Notes under the pieces: generated by a model
The model's input: only the letters and a program-made list of their open reading frames with translations
What the model was told of the DNA's origin: nothing
Databases searched by the model: none
Part shown: positions 1 through 8,559 of the stretch, in pieces
Position numbering within the stretch: position 1 is the first letter of the stretch
Layout of the letters: each line of letters begins with the position of its first letter
Source of the DNA: Spirochaetia bacterium
Lineage (GTDB): Bacteria; Spirochaetota; Spirochaetia; CADAEX01
NCBI GenBank assembly: GCA_017642445.1
Contig: JAGCPA010000088.1
Span: 1 to 63,392 of the forward strand
Direction of reading: 5' to 3'
DNA: 63,392 nucleotides
Translations under genes and position numbers: made by a program

Positions 1-1521
1 ATGCTCTATCCGGTGCAGAACTTCACCCATGTGATCTCTCCGGTGCTCCATCCTATCCTGGCTGTGCATCAGACCGACCGGGACTATATCTACCGGAAGT
101 ACCTTAAGATCATGAAGGTGCTGTCGCTTTTCGGCATCTACATCACAGTGCTCTGCTTCTTCTGCAGCCGCGAGGCTATCCTGATTGTATTTGGAAAGAA
201 CTGGACCGAGTCGGTCTCCTGTTTCCGTATCCTGAGCCTTGCGATCTGGGCCCAGATGACTACTGCCTCAACCGGTGCCATCTTCCAAAGCATAGGGGAG
301 ACCAGGAAGATGTTTGTGGCCACATTCCTTGCCTCGGTGGTAATGGTTATCCTGACTCTGGTGGGTCTGGGCTTCGGCAGCCTGGATGCCCTCTCCTATA
401 TGGTGGCAATCGCCTTCAACATCAGCTTTGTCCTCAACTACTATGTCCTTATGCGCTACGGCTTTGGCAAGCCTTTCCTTGATCTTGTGAAGTATCTGCT
501 GCCAGACCTTGCCATCTGCGGCGGTATTTTTATAATTATGGCTTTCCTCCCCATCCGCATCGGGAACCTTTTCCTGAGCGCAGTGGTCAAGGGTGCGGTT
601 ATGACAGCCCTCTTTATCCTGGGGATGTGGGCCACCGGGCAGAAAATGCTGCTCAGGTATGCCTACCGCAAGCTTATAAGCCGGTTCATCTGCAGGTACA
701 AGGCTAAGAAGTTCAGGAACATGGTGATAAAGGAACCACTTAAGTGCAGCTCGGAAGAGAAGGGGCGCATCATTGTATCCCTGACAAGCTTCCCAGCCCG
801 GTTTGACACGCTGGACATCTGCATAAAGAGCCTGTTTGCCCAGAGCGTCAAGCCCGACAAGATTCTTCTCTATCTGGGGAAAGAGTGTGATGATGCTCTT
901 CTGCCTGAGAGGCTTCTGGCCCTTCAGCAGTATGGCCTTGAGATAAAGAAGGGCTATGCTGATGTCCGGCCCCATAAGAAGTACCTCTTTGCGATGCAGG
1001 AATACCCCGAGGATATCATCATAACAGTGGATGACGACCTGATGTACGACAGGAACATGATCGCAAGCCTTCTTGATTCATATAAGAAGAACCCCAAGGC
1101 AGTATCGGCCCGCCGTGTACACCGTATCACCAGCTCTGGCGGCGACCTTGAGCCATACGATAAGTTTGACAAGTGCTGGACCAAGATGACAGAGCCATCC
1201 CATATCCTCCTCTCCACCAATGGTGCCGGCACCCTGTTCCCTCTAGGCTCCCTGCCTCAGGAGGCCTTTGACATCGATGCAATCAAAAAGCTGTGTCTGG
1301 ATGCAGATGATATCTGGATCAAGTTCATGCTTATAAAGAAAGGAGTTCCTGTGGTGTGGGTGAGATCTAACCACAGCATGCCGGACGAGATTCCGGGAAC
1401 CCAGAAGGTAGCCCTCTACTACGCCAACACTGACAAGGAGGACAGCAACAACGACCGGTGTATCCGCAATATGGAAGATCATTTCGGAATACATCTGGCC
1501 GATTACAGCTACAGAAGATGA
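1..1521 (+). CDS. Polysaccharide flippase C-terminal half fused to a glycosyltransferase (5' truncated by window edge)
   Basis: Two unlike parts share one frame. Residues 1 to about 220 carry at least five hydrophobic segments, resembling the second half of a Wzx/MOP-family lipid-linked sugar flippase (established family). Residues from about 257 form a soluble domain that begins IIVSLTSFPAR and contains an acidic VDDDL at 343-347, as in GT-A glycosyltransferases that bind metal-nucleotide sugar. A MOP flippase normally has 12-14 helices, so roughly half is missing and the gene very probably starts upstream of base 1; the ATG at 1 is then internal. The product would sit in the inner membrane, moving undecaprenyl-linked repeat units and glycosylating on the cytoplasmic side. 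It overlaps the next start by four bases (ATGA). The fusion is unusual. An assembly error is unlikely because the frame is continuous. Confidence 0.75.
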   Translation: MLYPVQNFTHVISPVLHPILAVHQTDRDYIYRKYLKIMKVLSLFGIYITVLCFFCSREAILIVFGKNWTESVSCFRILSLAIWAQMTTASTGAIFQSIGETRKMFVATFLASVVMVILTLVGLGFGSLDALSYMVAIAFNISFVLNYYVLMRYGFGKPFLDLVKYLLPDLAICGGIFIIMAFLPIRIGNLFLSAVVKGAVMTALFILGMWATGQKMLLRYAYRKLISRFICRYKAKKFRNMVIKEPLKCSSEEKGRIIVSLTSFPARFDTLDICIKSLFAQSVKPDKILLYLGKECDDALLPERLLALQQYGLEIKKGYADVRPHKKYLFAMQEYPEDIIITVDDDLMYDRNMIASLLDSYKKNPKAVSARRVHRITSSGGDLEPYDKFDKCWTKMTEPSHILLSTNGAGTLFPLGSLPQEAFDIDAIKKLCLDADDIWIKFMLIKKGVPVVWVRSNHSMPDEIPGTQKVALYYANTDKEDSNNDRCIRNMEDHFGIHLADYSYRR

Positions 1522-2468
1522 GAAAAATGCTCCGCTCCTGCAAAAAAGCTCTCCTTGATATAATTTATCGGGTCAATTATAAGGTCATGACCCAAAAAGC
1601 GTGTGACCCGATAACTGATCTTCCGCTTGGAAAGTTCTTCCGCCTTGATATTCCTACCTACGATGGCTCGGGGCAGGCGGTGCATCCCTCTCTTTTGGTG
1701 CGTTCTGACACACCACGGTTTGTCCTCTCTTTCACCCCTTATACCGATACCGATGATAGGGTGGAGAATCCTTCGGTTGTGATTTCTGACGACGGTATTC
1801 ATTTCCGGGAGGAGAAGCCTGGACTCAACCCCCTGGCACCTGCTCCGGAGAAGGACCATAACGACGATCCCGACCTGTTCTGCAGCAATGGGAAGTATTG
1901 CATCCTGTACCTTGAGACCATGCGCCCCGAGAAGCAGTCCCTTGTGCTGCTGGAGAGTACTGATCGCATCCACTGGGACAGGAGGGTGATCCATGTGGAG
2001 AACCTGGCCGGCGGCGCAGGCTGTTTCATGCTTTCTCCAAAGTATATAGAGAAGGATGGCCTCTCCTGGCTGTTCTATGTGAACCGGGATGCTGTGGGTG
2101 GCTATCGGATCGAGTATGTGACAGGGAAAGACATCTATTCCATGGACTTTTCCTGCCGGAAGGTGGTGAATGTATCAGAGCTTGACGCGCTCCCCTGGCA
2201 TCTTGATATTCTTCATGGCGACAGCGGATACATCATGCTGCTGGTCACAGCCTCGGGACCAGAGAAGAATGCCCGATATACCCTGCACATTGCCAATAGC
2301 GGCAATCTGACAGATTGGAAGCTGGATCCAGATTTTGCCCTGCCTGACTGCTACCGCTCATCCGGCTTTATCAAGGATGGGGTGCTTTATCTGTATGTCT
2401 CGAAAATATTCCTTCCTGCCTTGCGGCGGAAAAGATGGAATATACTGCTGTATAAAATAAAAAAATAA
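1518..2468 (+). CDS. Beta-propeller glycosidase-like protein of the polysaccharide cluster
   Basis: A 316-residue protein started at the ATG that overlaps the upstream TGA; a longer frame exists but would overlap the previous gene by 60 nt. The body has repeated short blocks such as HPSLL, ENPSVVISDDG and NDDPDLF. These resemble blade motifs of five-bladed propeller glycoside hydrolases (GH43/GH130-like), with aspartates that could be catalytic. No signal peptide is evident, so it may act in the cytoplasm, perhaps on a sugar precursor, or it may be a sugar-binding relative. The family assignment is by motif feel only. The first 35 codons are distorted by a cluster of TGACC-type repeats (1565-1614), which encode a basic stretch unlike the rest of the protein. 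Confidence 0.55.
   Translation: MRKMLRSCKKALLDIIYRVNYKVMTQKACDPITDLPLGKFFRLDIPTYDGSGQAVHPSLLVRSDTPRFVLSFTPYTDTDDRVENPSVVISDDGIHFREEKPGLNPLAPAPEKDHNDDPDLFCSNGKYCILYLETMRPEKQSLVLLESTDRIHWDRRVIHVENLAGGAGCFMLSPKYIEKDGLSWLFYVNRDAVGGYRIEYVTGKDIYSMDFSCRKVVNVSELDALPWHLDILHGDSGYIMLLVTASGPEKNARYTLHIANSGNLTDWKLDPDFALPDCYRSSGFIKDGVLYLYVSKIFLPALRRKRWNILLYKIKK
1565..1614. repeat. TGACC-family repeat cluster 1
   Basis: Inside the beta-propeller gene, 47 bases after its start. Copies: TTATCGGGTCA at 1565, TTATAAGGTCA at 1577 (12-base pitch), then TGACCCGATAA at 1604 in the opposite orientation. The first and last copies are perfect 11-bp inverted repeats and could form a hairpin. A looser TGACCC also lies at 1588. 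Confidence 0.8.
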
Positions 2469-2470
2469 GG

Positions 2471-2476
2471 TATATT
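2471..2476 (+). promoter_or_regulatory. Possible leaderless -10 of the epimerase gene
   Basis: TATATT ends six bases before the ATG at 2483. No good -35 is visible, and the gene lies within a run of coupled genes, so this may be chance. Confidence 0.35.
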
Positions 2477-2482
2477 TTTAAT

Positions 2483-3451
2483 ATGAAAGTGCTTGTCACC
2501 GGCGCGGCCGGATTCATAGGATATCATCTCTGCAGAAAGCTGTATGAGAGCGGTCATGATATTGTGGGCATCGACTCCATGAACGCCTACTATGATGTGG
2601 CTCTTAAGGAGATGCGCCTGGCAGAGCTTAAGAAACTTGGTAGCCGTTTCCAGTTCCAGAAGCTGGATATCTGCGACAGGGGAGCCCTGTTTGCCCTCCT
2701 CAAGGAAGGACATTTTGATGCGGTGTGCAACCTGGCGGCACAGGCCGGGGTGCGGTACTCGATTCAGAACCCATATACCTATGTTGAGAACAATGTGGCA
2801 GGCTTCCTCAATATCCTTGAGGGGTGTGTCCAGAACCAGGTTCCATATCTGGTCTATGCCTCAAGCTCAAGTGTCTACGGAAGGTCAGAGAAACAGCCTT
2901 TTTCCGAGGATCAGAGGGCAGACACCCCTGTAAGTCTCTACGCTGCCACCAAGAAGAGCAATGAGCTTATGGCCCATGTCTATTCCCAGATGTACGGGCT
3001 CCCTGTGGTGGGACTCCGGTTCTTCACTGTATATGGTCCTTATGGCCGCCCCGACATGGCCTACTTCAAGTTTGCAGACCGGATAGAGCGGGGTCAGGAG
3101 ATAGAAGTCTACAACAACGGCCATATGAAGAGGGATTTCACCTATATTGATGATGTGACTGCCGGAATCGAGAAGGTGCTGACTGCCCCTTATGAGGATA
3201 AGCCCAAATACCGCATTTATAACATCGGGCGGGGAAAGCCCGAGAATCTGATGGACTTTATCCGCCTGATAGAGAAGGGACTCGGCAAGAAGGCTATACT
3301 CAAGATGATGAGCCTCCAGAAGGGGGATGTGCTTGAGACTTTTGCCGACATCTCTGCCCTTAAGAGCGATTTCGGATATTCGCCATCTGTCGATCTGGAG
3401 GAGGGAATGGCTAAATTCCTGGCCTGGTTCAAGGAGTATAGCAGAAATTGA
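2483..3451 (+). CDS. UDP-glucuronate 4-epimerase-like NAD-dependent epimerase
   Basis: A 322-residue extended short-chain dehydrogenase. It has the Rossmann motif GAAGFIG at residues 7-13, the serine run YASSSSVYG, and the catalytic pair Tyr153/Lys157 in YAATKK. The block RFFTVYGPYGRPDMA is typical of UDP-glucuronate 4-epimerases (bacterial capsule and LPS enzymes). It would convert UDP-GlcA to UDP-GalA for polysaccharide building. UDP-glucose 4-epimerase activity is the main alternative. Length is normal for the family. A TATATT hexamer ends six bases before the ATG, which may be an internal leaderless promoter. The gene lies between a propeller protein and a membrane glycosyltransferase. 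Confidence 0.85.
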   Translation: MKVLVTGAAGFIGYHLCRKLYESGHDIVGIDSMNAYYDVALKEMRLAELKKLGSRFQFQKLDICDRGALFALLKEGHFDAVCNLAAQAGVRYSIQNPYTYVENNVAGFLNILEGCVQNQVPYLVYASSSSVYGRSEKQPFSEDQRADTPVSLYAATKKSNELMAHVYSQMYGLPVVGLRFFTVYGPYGRPDMAYFKFADRIERGQEIEVYNNGHMKRDFTYIDDVTAGIEKVLTAPYEDKPKYRIYNIGRGKPENLMDFIRLIEKGLGKKAILKMMSLQKGDVLETFADISALKSDFGYSPSVDLEEGMAKFLAWFKEYSRN

Positions 3452-4968
3452 TGAAAAAGAGAGTTTTTAAAATACTTCTTCTGATAGTCCTGATACTTGT
3501 GTTCCGCAGTGTCATTTTCCCTGCAATCTCCTGGAAAGGGGATGAGTTCTTCTACCTTACCATAGCCCGCGAGATGAATGATGGAAGGGTATTATACACC
3601 GACTGTGCAGATATTAAGCCGGTGGGAATATACTGTATCTATGCTCTGGCAGACAGGCTTGCAGGGCATGACCTGCAGATGGATTTCTTTGTCTTAAGAA
3701 TATTCTCTGTCTCTGCCGTCCTTCTGATATCCCTTATGCTCTGGTACATAGGGCGAACCCTGTACAATGACAGGGCAGGATACTTTGCGGCGCTCCTTTT
3801 CGCAGTCTATTCCACCTGTGTCCGGGGCAGCGAGGTTCTGGCCGCCAATACAGAGCTTTTCTCTGTCCTTTTCATGGCAGCCAGCATCTGCTTCTTCTGC
3901 CGCGGCAAATTCCGCTTAGGCTACAGAGACCTGCTGCCCGCAGCCTTTTTCCTGTCGCTCTCTTTCCTGGTCAGCTCCAGGTCGGGCATTGTGGTGGTTG
4001 CCTATGTGGTAACCCTATTCCTGTTCTCAAAGGATAAGATCAGTGCACTTTTAAAGACTTTGGCTTCGGCTGTCGCCTTCCTGATCCCATTCGGGGCAGT
4101 GGTGCTGTACTACTATTGCATAGGTAGCCTTGAGGATTTCCTCAACTGGCAGTTCTTCTTCATAGAGTATTATGTGGGGGGCTATTCCCCGCTTATGCGC
4201 ATATTCAGGGGAATACTGGTCTACCGGTTCTTTGCGGGACTTCTCCCTCTGGTGTTCTTTACAGGATACCTTTTCTTCCCGCTCCGGAAGGAAAAGTTCA
4301 ACAGGCCGGCCCTCTTCTTCCTTATCCTGCTGGCATCACTCTGGATTGCAGCCTTCTCGGGCGGAAAGCATGTGGAGCGCTACTATTTCCCACTCTTTAT
4401 CCCGCTGACAGTACTGGCAGGCTGCGGTCTGGACAGCTTCCTGCAGAGCTTTGACAAGCCGGCTGTAAAGTGGCTCCTTATCTTTATGCTTCTCTCTTCC
4501 CCGATAGTCTATCTGCATATGAATATCATCTCCATGTGGCTTAATAAGTATCCGAAGACATACCACGCCTATATGGAGGACAAGCTGCCGGCGATAGATT
4601 ATGTGATTGCAAACACCGATAAGGATGACCGGCTTCTGGTGTGGGATTTCGGAGACCTGTTCTACTGCGCCACCGACCGGAAGATGGCAACCCCTATCTT
4701 TGACCCATCTGGACATCTGCTTGCAGGAAAATACCTGGACACCAGGGAGAAGGTGGACCGGTTCTATAATATGTTCTTCCAGCACATAGAAGCCCAGCCT
4801 CCGGCCATGATCATCGACAGCACCCCGTTCTTCGGCACCGAGGGGAGCGATATAAACGAATATATGGTTCCTTACCTTGAGAAGCTGAGGGAATATGTCA
4901 GGACAAACTACGAAAAGGCTGACATACCCGGAAAATATAATGTCTATAAGAGAAAAAATGGGAAATAA
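3451..4968 (+). CDS. Membrane glycosyltransferase, PMT/ArnT-like (GT-C fold)
   Basis: A 505-residue polytopic membrane protein with about ten or more hydrophobic segments and an early acidic motif (GDEFFY, about residues 29-34). That position is where GT-C enzymes carry the catalytic Asp/Glu of the first periplasmic loop. The C-terminal 110 residues are soluble and would be periplasmic. By family knowledge it transfers a sugar from a polyprenyl-phosphate donor to lipid or protein on the outer face of the inner membrane. The ATG at 3451 overlaps the upstream TGA by one base; a TTG one codon earlier is also possible. Acceptor and sugar cannot be read from the sequence. Confidence 0.75.
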   Translation: MKKRVFKILLLIVLILVFRSVIFPAISWKGDEFFYLTIAREMNDGRVLYTDCADIKPVGIYCIYALADRLAGHDLQMDFFVLRIFSVSAVLLISLMLWYIGRTLYNDRAGYFAALLFAVYSTCVRGSEVLAANTELFSVLFMAASICFFCRGKFRLGYRDLLPAAFFLSLSFLVSSRSGIVVVAYVVTLFLFSKDKISALLKTLASAVAFLIPFGAVVLYYYCIGSLEDFLNWQFFFIEYYVGGYSPLMRIFRGILVYRFFAGLLPLVFFTGYLFFPLRKEKFNRPALFFLILLASLWIAAFSGGKHVERYYFPLFIPLTVLAGCGLDSFLQSFDKPAVKWLLIFMLLSSPIVYLHMNIISMWLNKYPKTYHAYMEDKLPAIDYVIANTDKDDRLLVWDFGDLFYCATDRKMATPIFDPSGHLLAGKYLDTREKVDRFYNMFFQHIEAQPPAMIIDSTPFFGTEGSDINEYMVPYLEKLREYVRTNYEKADIPGKYNVYKRKNGK

Positions 4969-5914
4969 GCCTGAAGTTTCAGTTGTAATAACCACCTACA
5001 AGCGTCCCGAGAAGCTGGGGAGAGCCATCAAGAGCGTCCTGAACCAGTCACTTAAGGATTGGGAGCTTATAATTGTGGATGACAACAGCTCAGACAGCCC
5101 TTTCCGCGCCGAGACCGAAGCCTTTATGGCCAGCTACCTTGGCGACAGCAGGATCCGCTATATAAAGCACGAGAAGAACTCAGGTGCCCCGGAGGCCCGG
5201 AATACTGGTATAAAGGCGGCGGTCGGCACTTATATTGCCCTTCTGGATGATGACGACGAGTTTGAGTCCACAAAGCTTGAGAAGCAGCTGGCCCTGTTCA
5301 AGAGCTCCGACCTCAAGAATCTGGGGGTAGTCTACTGCAAGAACCGCTATCTGGACGATACCGGCTCTGTGATCCGCTACAGCGTGGCCAAGGTGAGGGG
5401 AGATGTCTTCAAGTACCAGATGGTGCGGAATGTGGGAATAACCTCCACCCTTATGATAAAGAAGGCTGTGATTGAGCATGCCGGTTATTTCCACAACATA
5501 GTGTGCGCCCAGGAGTATGAGCTTCTGCTCCGTATCTTTGCACTGGGCTATACAGCCGACTTTGTTGATGAGTTCCTCTCCAATGTATATATACACGGCG
5601 GCGAGCGGATAACTACTGGAGAGAAGGTGATCCAGGGGCGTCTCCACATCTTCAAGGAGAAGCAGGATTACTTCCATCTGCTGACTCCGCAGGAGCAGAA
5701 GAGAGTTGAGCACCTTCATTACCTGGCTATGTTCCGGGAATATATCCTTCTAAAGGACTATAAGCAGGCCCGCTCTTTCTGGAAGAAAGCAGTGGCCGCA
5801 AAGCCACAGGATCCTCTGAACTATATCGAAGGGCTCTCCTTTGTCCTTCCGGTGCCGGCCGTGAACAGCATAAAGAGCTGCCTGCACCACATAAAGAACA
5901 GGGTAGGAAAGTGA
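4958..5914 (+). CDS. Glycosyltransferase family 2
   Basis: A GT-A fold enzyme of about 318 residues. It opens with VSVVITTYKRPEK, then has the nucleotide-binding VDDNSSD and the metal-binding DDDDEFE near residue 90. The chosen ATG at 4958 overlaps the previous gene by 11 nt and leaves the usual five or six residues before the first beta strand; an in-frame ATG at 4940 is the alternative. There is no transmembrane segment except perhaps a weak one near the C terminus. It probably adds a sugar to the undecaprenyl-linked repeat unit in the cytoplasm. Donor specificity is unknown. It ends in a four-base GTGA overlap with the next gene. Confidence 0.85.
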   Translation: MGNKPEVSVVITTYKRPEKLGRAIKSVLNQSLKDWELIIVDDNSSDSPFRAETEAFMASYLGDSRIRYIKHEKNSGAPEARNTGIKAAVGTYIALLDDDDEFESTKLEKQLALFKSSDLKNLGVVYCKNRYLDDTGSVIRYSVAKVRGDVFKYQMVRNVGITSTLMIKKAVIEHAGYFHNIVCAQEYELLLRIFALGYTADFVDEFLSNVYIHGGERITTGEKVIQGRLHIFKEKQDYFHLLTPQEQKRVEHLHYLAMFREYILLKDYKQARSFWKKAVAAKPQDPLNYIEGLSFVLPVPAVNSIKSCLHHIKNRVGK

Positions 5915-7038
5915 AGCATATAATACTTGATGCCCTTGCGGTGGAGAACAGCAAGACCGGTGTTGGACAGTATGTGCAGGAGCTTCTGGAGGAGCTTTTG
6001 GAAAGGGCTCCCAAGGATATGTTCTTCTCTGTGATGCTCCATCCCGACCTGAATATGAAGCACCCCCTGGTGAAGTTTGTGACCCGCCGGAAGAATGCGG
6101 AGGTGATGTGGTTCGACATCCCTGCCATAGGGCTTAAGCGGGACATCAAGTTCTTCCTCAAGCGGCGGAAGCTGAAGTGCGACCTGTTCCACTGCCTCTA
6201 CTCAAACCATCCCCTCTTCTTCAAGGGGGTGCAGATGGTCACCATACACGACCTTAAGTATGTGCTCCACCCCGAGTTCATGGGGTCGAAGGGAAAGCTT
6301 AAGTCTATATACCTCAAGAACTTGATGCGCCATGCCGCAAAGCATTGCCAGAAGCTTATAGCTGTGTCGGAATCGACCCGGAACGACCTTCTTAAGGTGT
6401 TCCCCCGTATGTCGGGGCTGCCTGAGAGAACCCAGGTTGTCTACGAGGCTGCCACAGTCAGCATGAAGACAAACCAGGAGATAATAAGAAAGTTTGAGCT
6501 GGACAGGCCCTATTTCCTCTATCTGGGAGAGCTGAGACCGCACAAGAATGTGGGCCGGGTTATCCAGGCATTCATGCAGTTCAAGGCTCAAGTCTCCCCT
6601 GATGCTGATATCCGCCTGATTGTGGCAGGAAAGCCCTACAAGAGCTTTGTGATGCATGCCGATGCCCGGCGGGACGACATTATATTCACTGGTTATGTGA
6701 AGGATGATGATGCCTACACCCTCTATTCCAATGCGCTGGCCTATTGCCTGCCGTCGCTGTACGAGGGGTTCGGCCTTCCGATCCTGGAGGCGATGAAGTG
6801 CGGCTGCCCTGTGATCACATCCGATTTCTCATCCACTGCCGAGGTGGCCGGGGATGCCGGAGTTCTGGTTGATCCCCTTTCGGTGGATGCCATTGCAGAT
6901 GCTATGACCAAGGTCTATACCGATGAGGCTTTCCGAAAGGAGCTTATAGAGAAGGGTTATGCAAGGGAGAAGGAATTCTCCTGGGCTGAGGCTGCAGAGC
7001 AGACTCTTGCAATATACAGGGAGGTTCTGGGCAGATGA
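5911..7038 (+). CDS. Glycosyltransferase family 4 (GT-B fold)
   Basis: A 375-residue enzyme started from GTG inside the overlap with the upstream stop. The N-terminal half has the loose acceptor domain. The C-terminal half shows FLYLGELRPHKN, a typical opening of the donor domain, and the EX7E-type block YEGFGLPILEAMKCG with the two glutamates that hold the nucleotide sugar. It resembles mannosyltransferases of polysaccharide clusters. Retaining chemistry is expected for the family. It is translationally coupled to both neighbours (four-base overlaps), so it belongs to the same biosynthetic operon. Confidence 0.87.
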   Translation: MKHIILDALAVENSKTGVGQYVQELLEELLERAPKDMFFSVMLHPDLNMKHPLVKFVTRRKNAEVMWFDIPAIGLKRDIKFFLKRRKLKCDLFHCLYSNHPLFFKGVQMVTIHDLKYVLHPEFMGSKGKLKSIYLKNLMRHAAKHCQKLIAVSESTRNDLLKVFPRMSGLPERTQVVYEAATVSMKTNQEIIRKFELDRPYFLYLGELRPHKNVGRVIQAFMQFKAQVSPDADIRLIVAGKPYKSFVMHADARRDDIIFTGYVKDDDAYTLYSNALAYCLPSLYEGFGLPILEAMKCGCPVITSDFSSTAEVAGDAGVLVDPLSVDAIADAMTKVYTDEAFRKELIEKGYAREKEFSWAEAAEQTLAIYREVLGR

Positions 7039-8156
7039 AGCGGGTGGTCATAACATCCAACACAGCCTGGACCATATTCAACCACAGGGCAGGTCTTATA
7101 AAGACCCTGCAGGATGCCGGGTATGAGGTCCATACTGTGGCTCCCGAGTCCAACTTCACCGATATTCAGAACCCGGGGACTATATTCCATCCGGTCAAGA
7201 ACCTGGAGCGGAAGGGGAAGAACCCTTTTTCCGACCTGTTCCTTATCCGGGAATACTATAAAATTTATAAGTCGATTCAGCCTGACATGGTCTTCGGCTA
7301 CACCATAAAGGCCAATATCTACAGCGCTATAGCCTGCCGGCTGGCCGGGATTCCGATAACCTGCACCGTGAACGGGCTGGGCACAGCCTTTGACAACCCG
7401 GCCGGCTTCACCTATAAGATAGTTAAGCAGCTGTACCGCTTTGCATTTAAGAAGGCGAGGGCTGTGGTCTTCCAGAACAAGGACGACAGAGCTTTCTTCG
7501 AGAGCCAGAAAATTATCGGGTCAAATTTAAAAGGTCAAATTATAAGGTCAGTTAATGGGTCAGGTGTTGACCTTTTAAAATTTGCCTGTACACCGCCGCC
7601 AGAGAAGCCGGCCTTCATGCTCATATCCCGTATGCTCAAGAACAAAGGGATAGGGGAGTTCATAGAGGCCAGCCGGCGTATCAAGTCGGCCCGTCCCGAT
7701 GCCGACTTCATCCTGCTGGGGCCGGCCGACAGCGATAACCCTGCCGGTGTCCCCCTCTCCGAGCTGGAGGCTCTGGAGAGTGCAGCCGGGGCATATTATG
7801 CTGGTGCTGCAAAGGATGTGCGCCCCTGGCTTGAGAAATGCTCCTGTATGGTGCTTCCATCCTACTACAGGGAAGGGGTACCTAAGATTCTTATAGAGGC
7901 TCTGGCCATGGGGCGCCCTGTCATAACTACAGACACCCCCGGCTGCCGCGAGACTGTGATTCCCGGCGCCAATGGCTGGTTTGTGGAGGCCCGCTCTGCC
8001 GGCTCCCTGCAGAAGGCTATGGAGGCTTTCCTTGCCATGGCCCGGGATGAGCAGATTGCGATGGGGAAGAGGAGCCGTCAGCTGGCAGAGGATAAGTTTG
8101 ACGAGAAAAAGGTGATTGCCACCTATATGGAAATTCTGAACCATGCTGCCGATTAA
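7035..8156 (+). CDS. Glycosyltransferase family 4, PglA/WcaJ-neighbour type
   Basis: A 373-residue GT-B enzyme. The start ITSNTAWTIFNHRAGLI and the block GYTIKANIYSAIACR match the subgroup that includes Campylobacter PglA-like N-acetylgalactosaminyltransferases. The EX7E motif is YREGVPKILIEALAMG. The normally compact segment before NGSGVDL holds an extra AT-rich stretch (about residues 160-172) encoded by four TGACC-family repeats, with a fifth repeat covering VDLL. The protein reads through in frame, so the insertion appears tolerated between the two domains. It overlaps both flanking genes. Exact sugar specificity is unknown. Confidence 0.85.
   Translation: MKRVVITSNTAWTIFNHRAGLIKTLQDAGYEVHTVAPESNFTDIQNPGTIFHPVKNLERKGKNPFSDLFLIREYYKIYKSIQPDMVFGYTIKANIYSAIACRLAGIPITCTVNGLGTAFDNPAGFTYKIVKQLYRFAFKKARAVVFQNKDDRAFFESQKIIGSNLKGQIIRSVNGSGVDLLKFACTPPPEKPAFMLISRMLKNKGIGEFIEASRRIKSARPDADFILLGPADSDNPAGVPLSELEALESAAGAYYAGAAKDVRPWLEKCSCMVLPSYYREGVPKILIEALAMGRPVITTDTPGCRETVIPGANGWFVEARSAGSLQKAMEAFLAMARDEQIAMGKRSRQLAEDKFDEKKVIATYMEILNHAAD
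7513..7578. repeat. TGACC-family repeat cluster 2
   Basis: Inside the PglA-type glycosyltransferase gene. Four units in one orientation, TTATCGGGTCA (7513), TTAAAAGGTCA (7527), TTATAAGGTCA (7540) and TTAATGGGTCA (7552), then TGACCTTTTAA (7568) reversed. The unit at 7527 and the one at 7568 are perfect inverted repeats. Including flanking bases, 15 to 16 positions can pair. Pitches are 14, 13 and 12 bases. Confidence 0.82.
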
Positions 8157-8559
8157 AAAAGTCTTCTCCTTTATTGTGTGGGGCCTTGCCACCACAGCAT
8201 TGAATGTAGGATTCTTCCTTCTGTTCCGACGTCTGGGAGTGCCTCTGACACCGGCCGTATTGCTGGCCTGGTTTCTCTCTGTCACCTTCTCCTATTTCGC
8301 CAACAAGAAGATGGTGTTCCAGGATCAGACCAGAGGTTTTGGCGCAATATTTAAAAGCATGCTGCTGTTTTATGGCTCACGGGCTTTCTCCGGCCTTATG
8401 GATGTTGTCCTTATGAACCTGTTTGTAAAGGTTCTGGGCTGGGATGAGCTGATAGCCAAGCTTATAAACGAGGTGCTGGTGAGCACCTTCAACTTCTTTT
8501 TCTGTTTTTTAGTTGTATTCCGGAAGAAAAAACCGGAGGGAGAGAAAGCCAATGGATAA
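8143..8559 (+). CDS. GtrA-family membrane protein
   Basis: A 138-residue protein with four hydrophobic segments. It begins FSFIVWGLATTALNVGFF and contains the conserved FANKKMVF after helix two, which is characteristic of GtrA proteins. GtrA proteins are thought to flip or present polyprenyl-phosphate sugars across the inner membrane. Its immediate downstream neighbour is a GtrB-like glycosyltransferase, which is the classical partner. It overlaps the upstream gene by 14 nt and the downstream gene by 8 nt. Confidence 0.88.
   Translation: MLPIKKVFSFIVWGLATTALNVGFFLLFRRLGVPLTPAVLLAWFLSVTFSYFANKKMVFQDQTRGFGAIFKSMLLFYGSRAFSGLMDVVLMNLFVKVLGWDELIAKLINEVLVSTFNFFFCFLVVFRKKKPEGEKANG

Noticed and set aside
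268-975. 235-codon minus-strand frame opposite the flippase fusion
   Set aside because: It runs against a well-formed membrane protein and has no recognisable domain or ribosome site.
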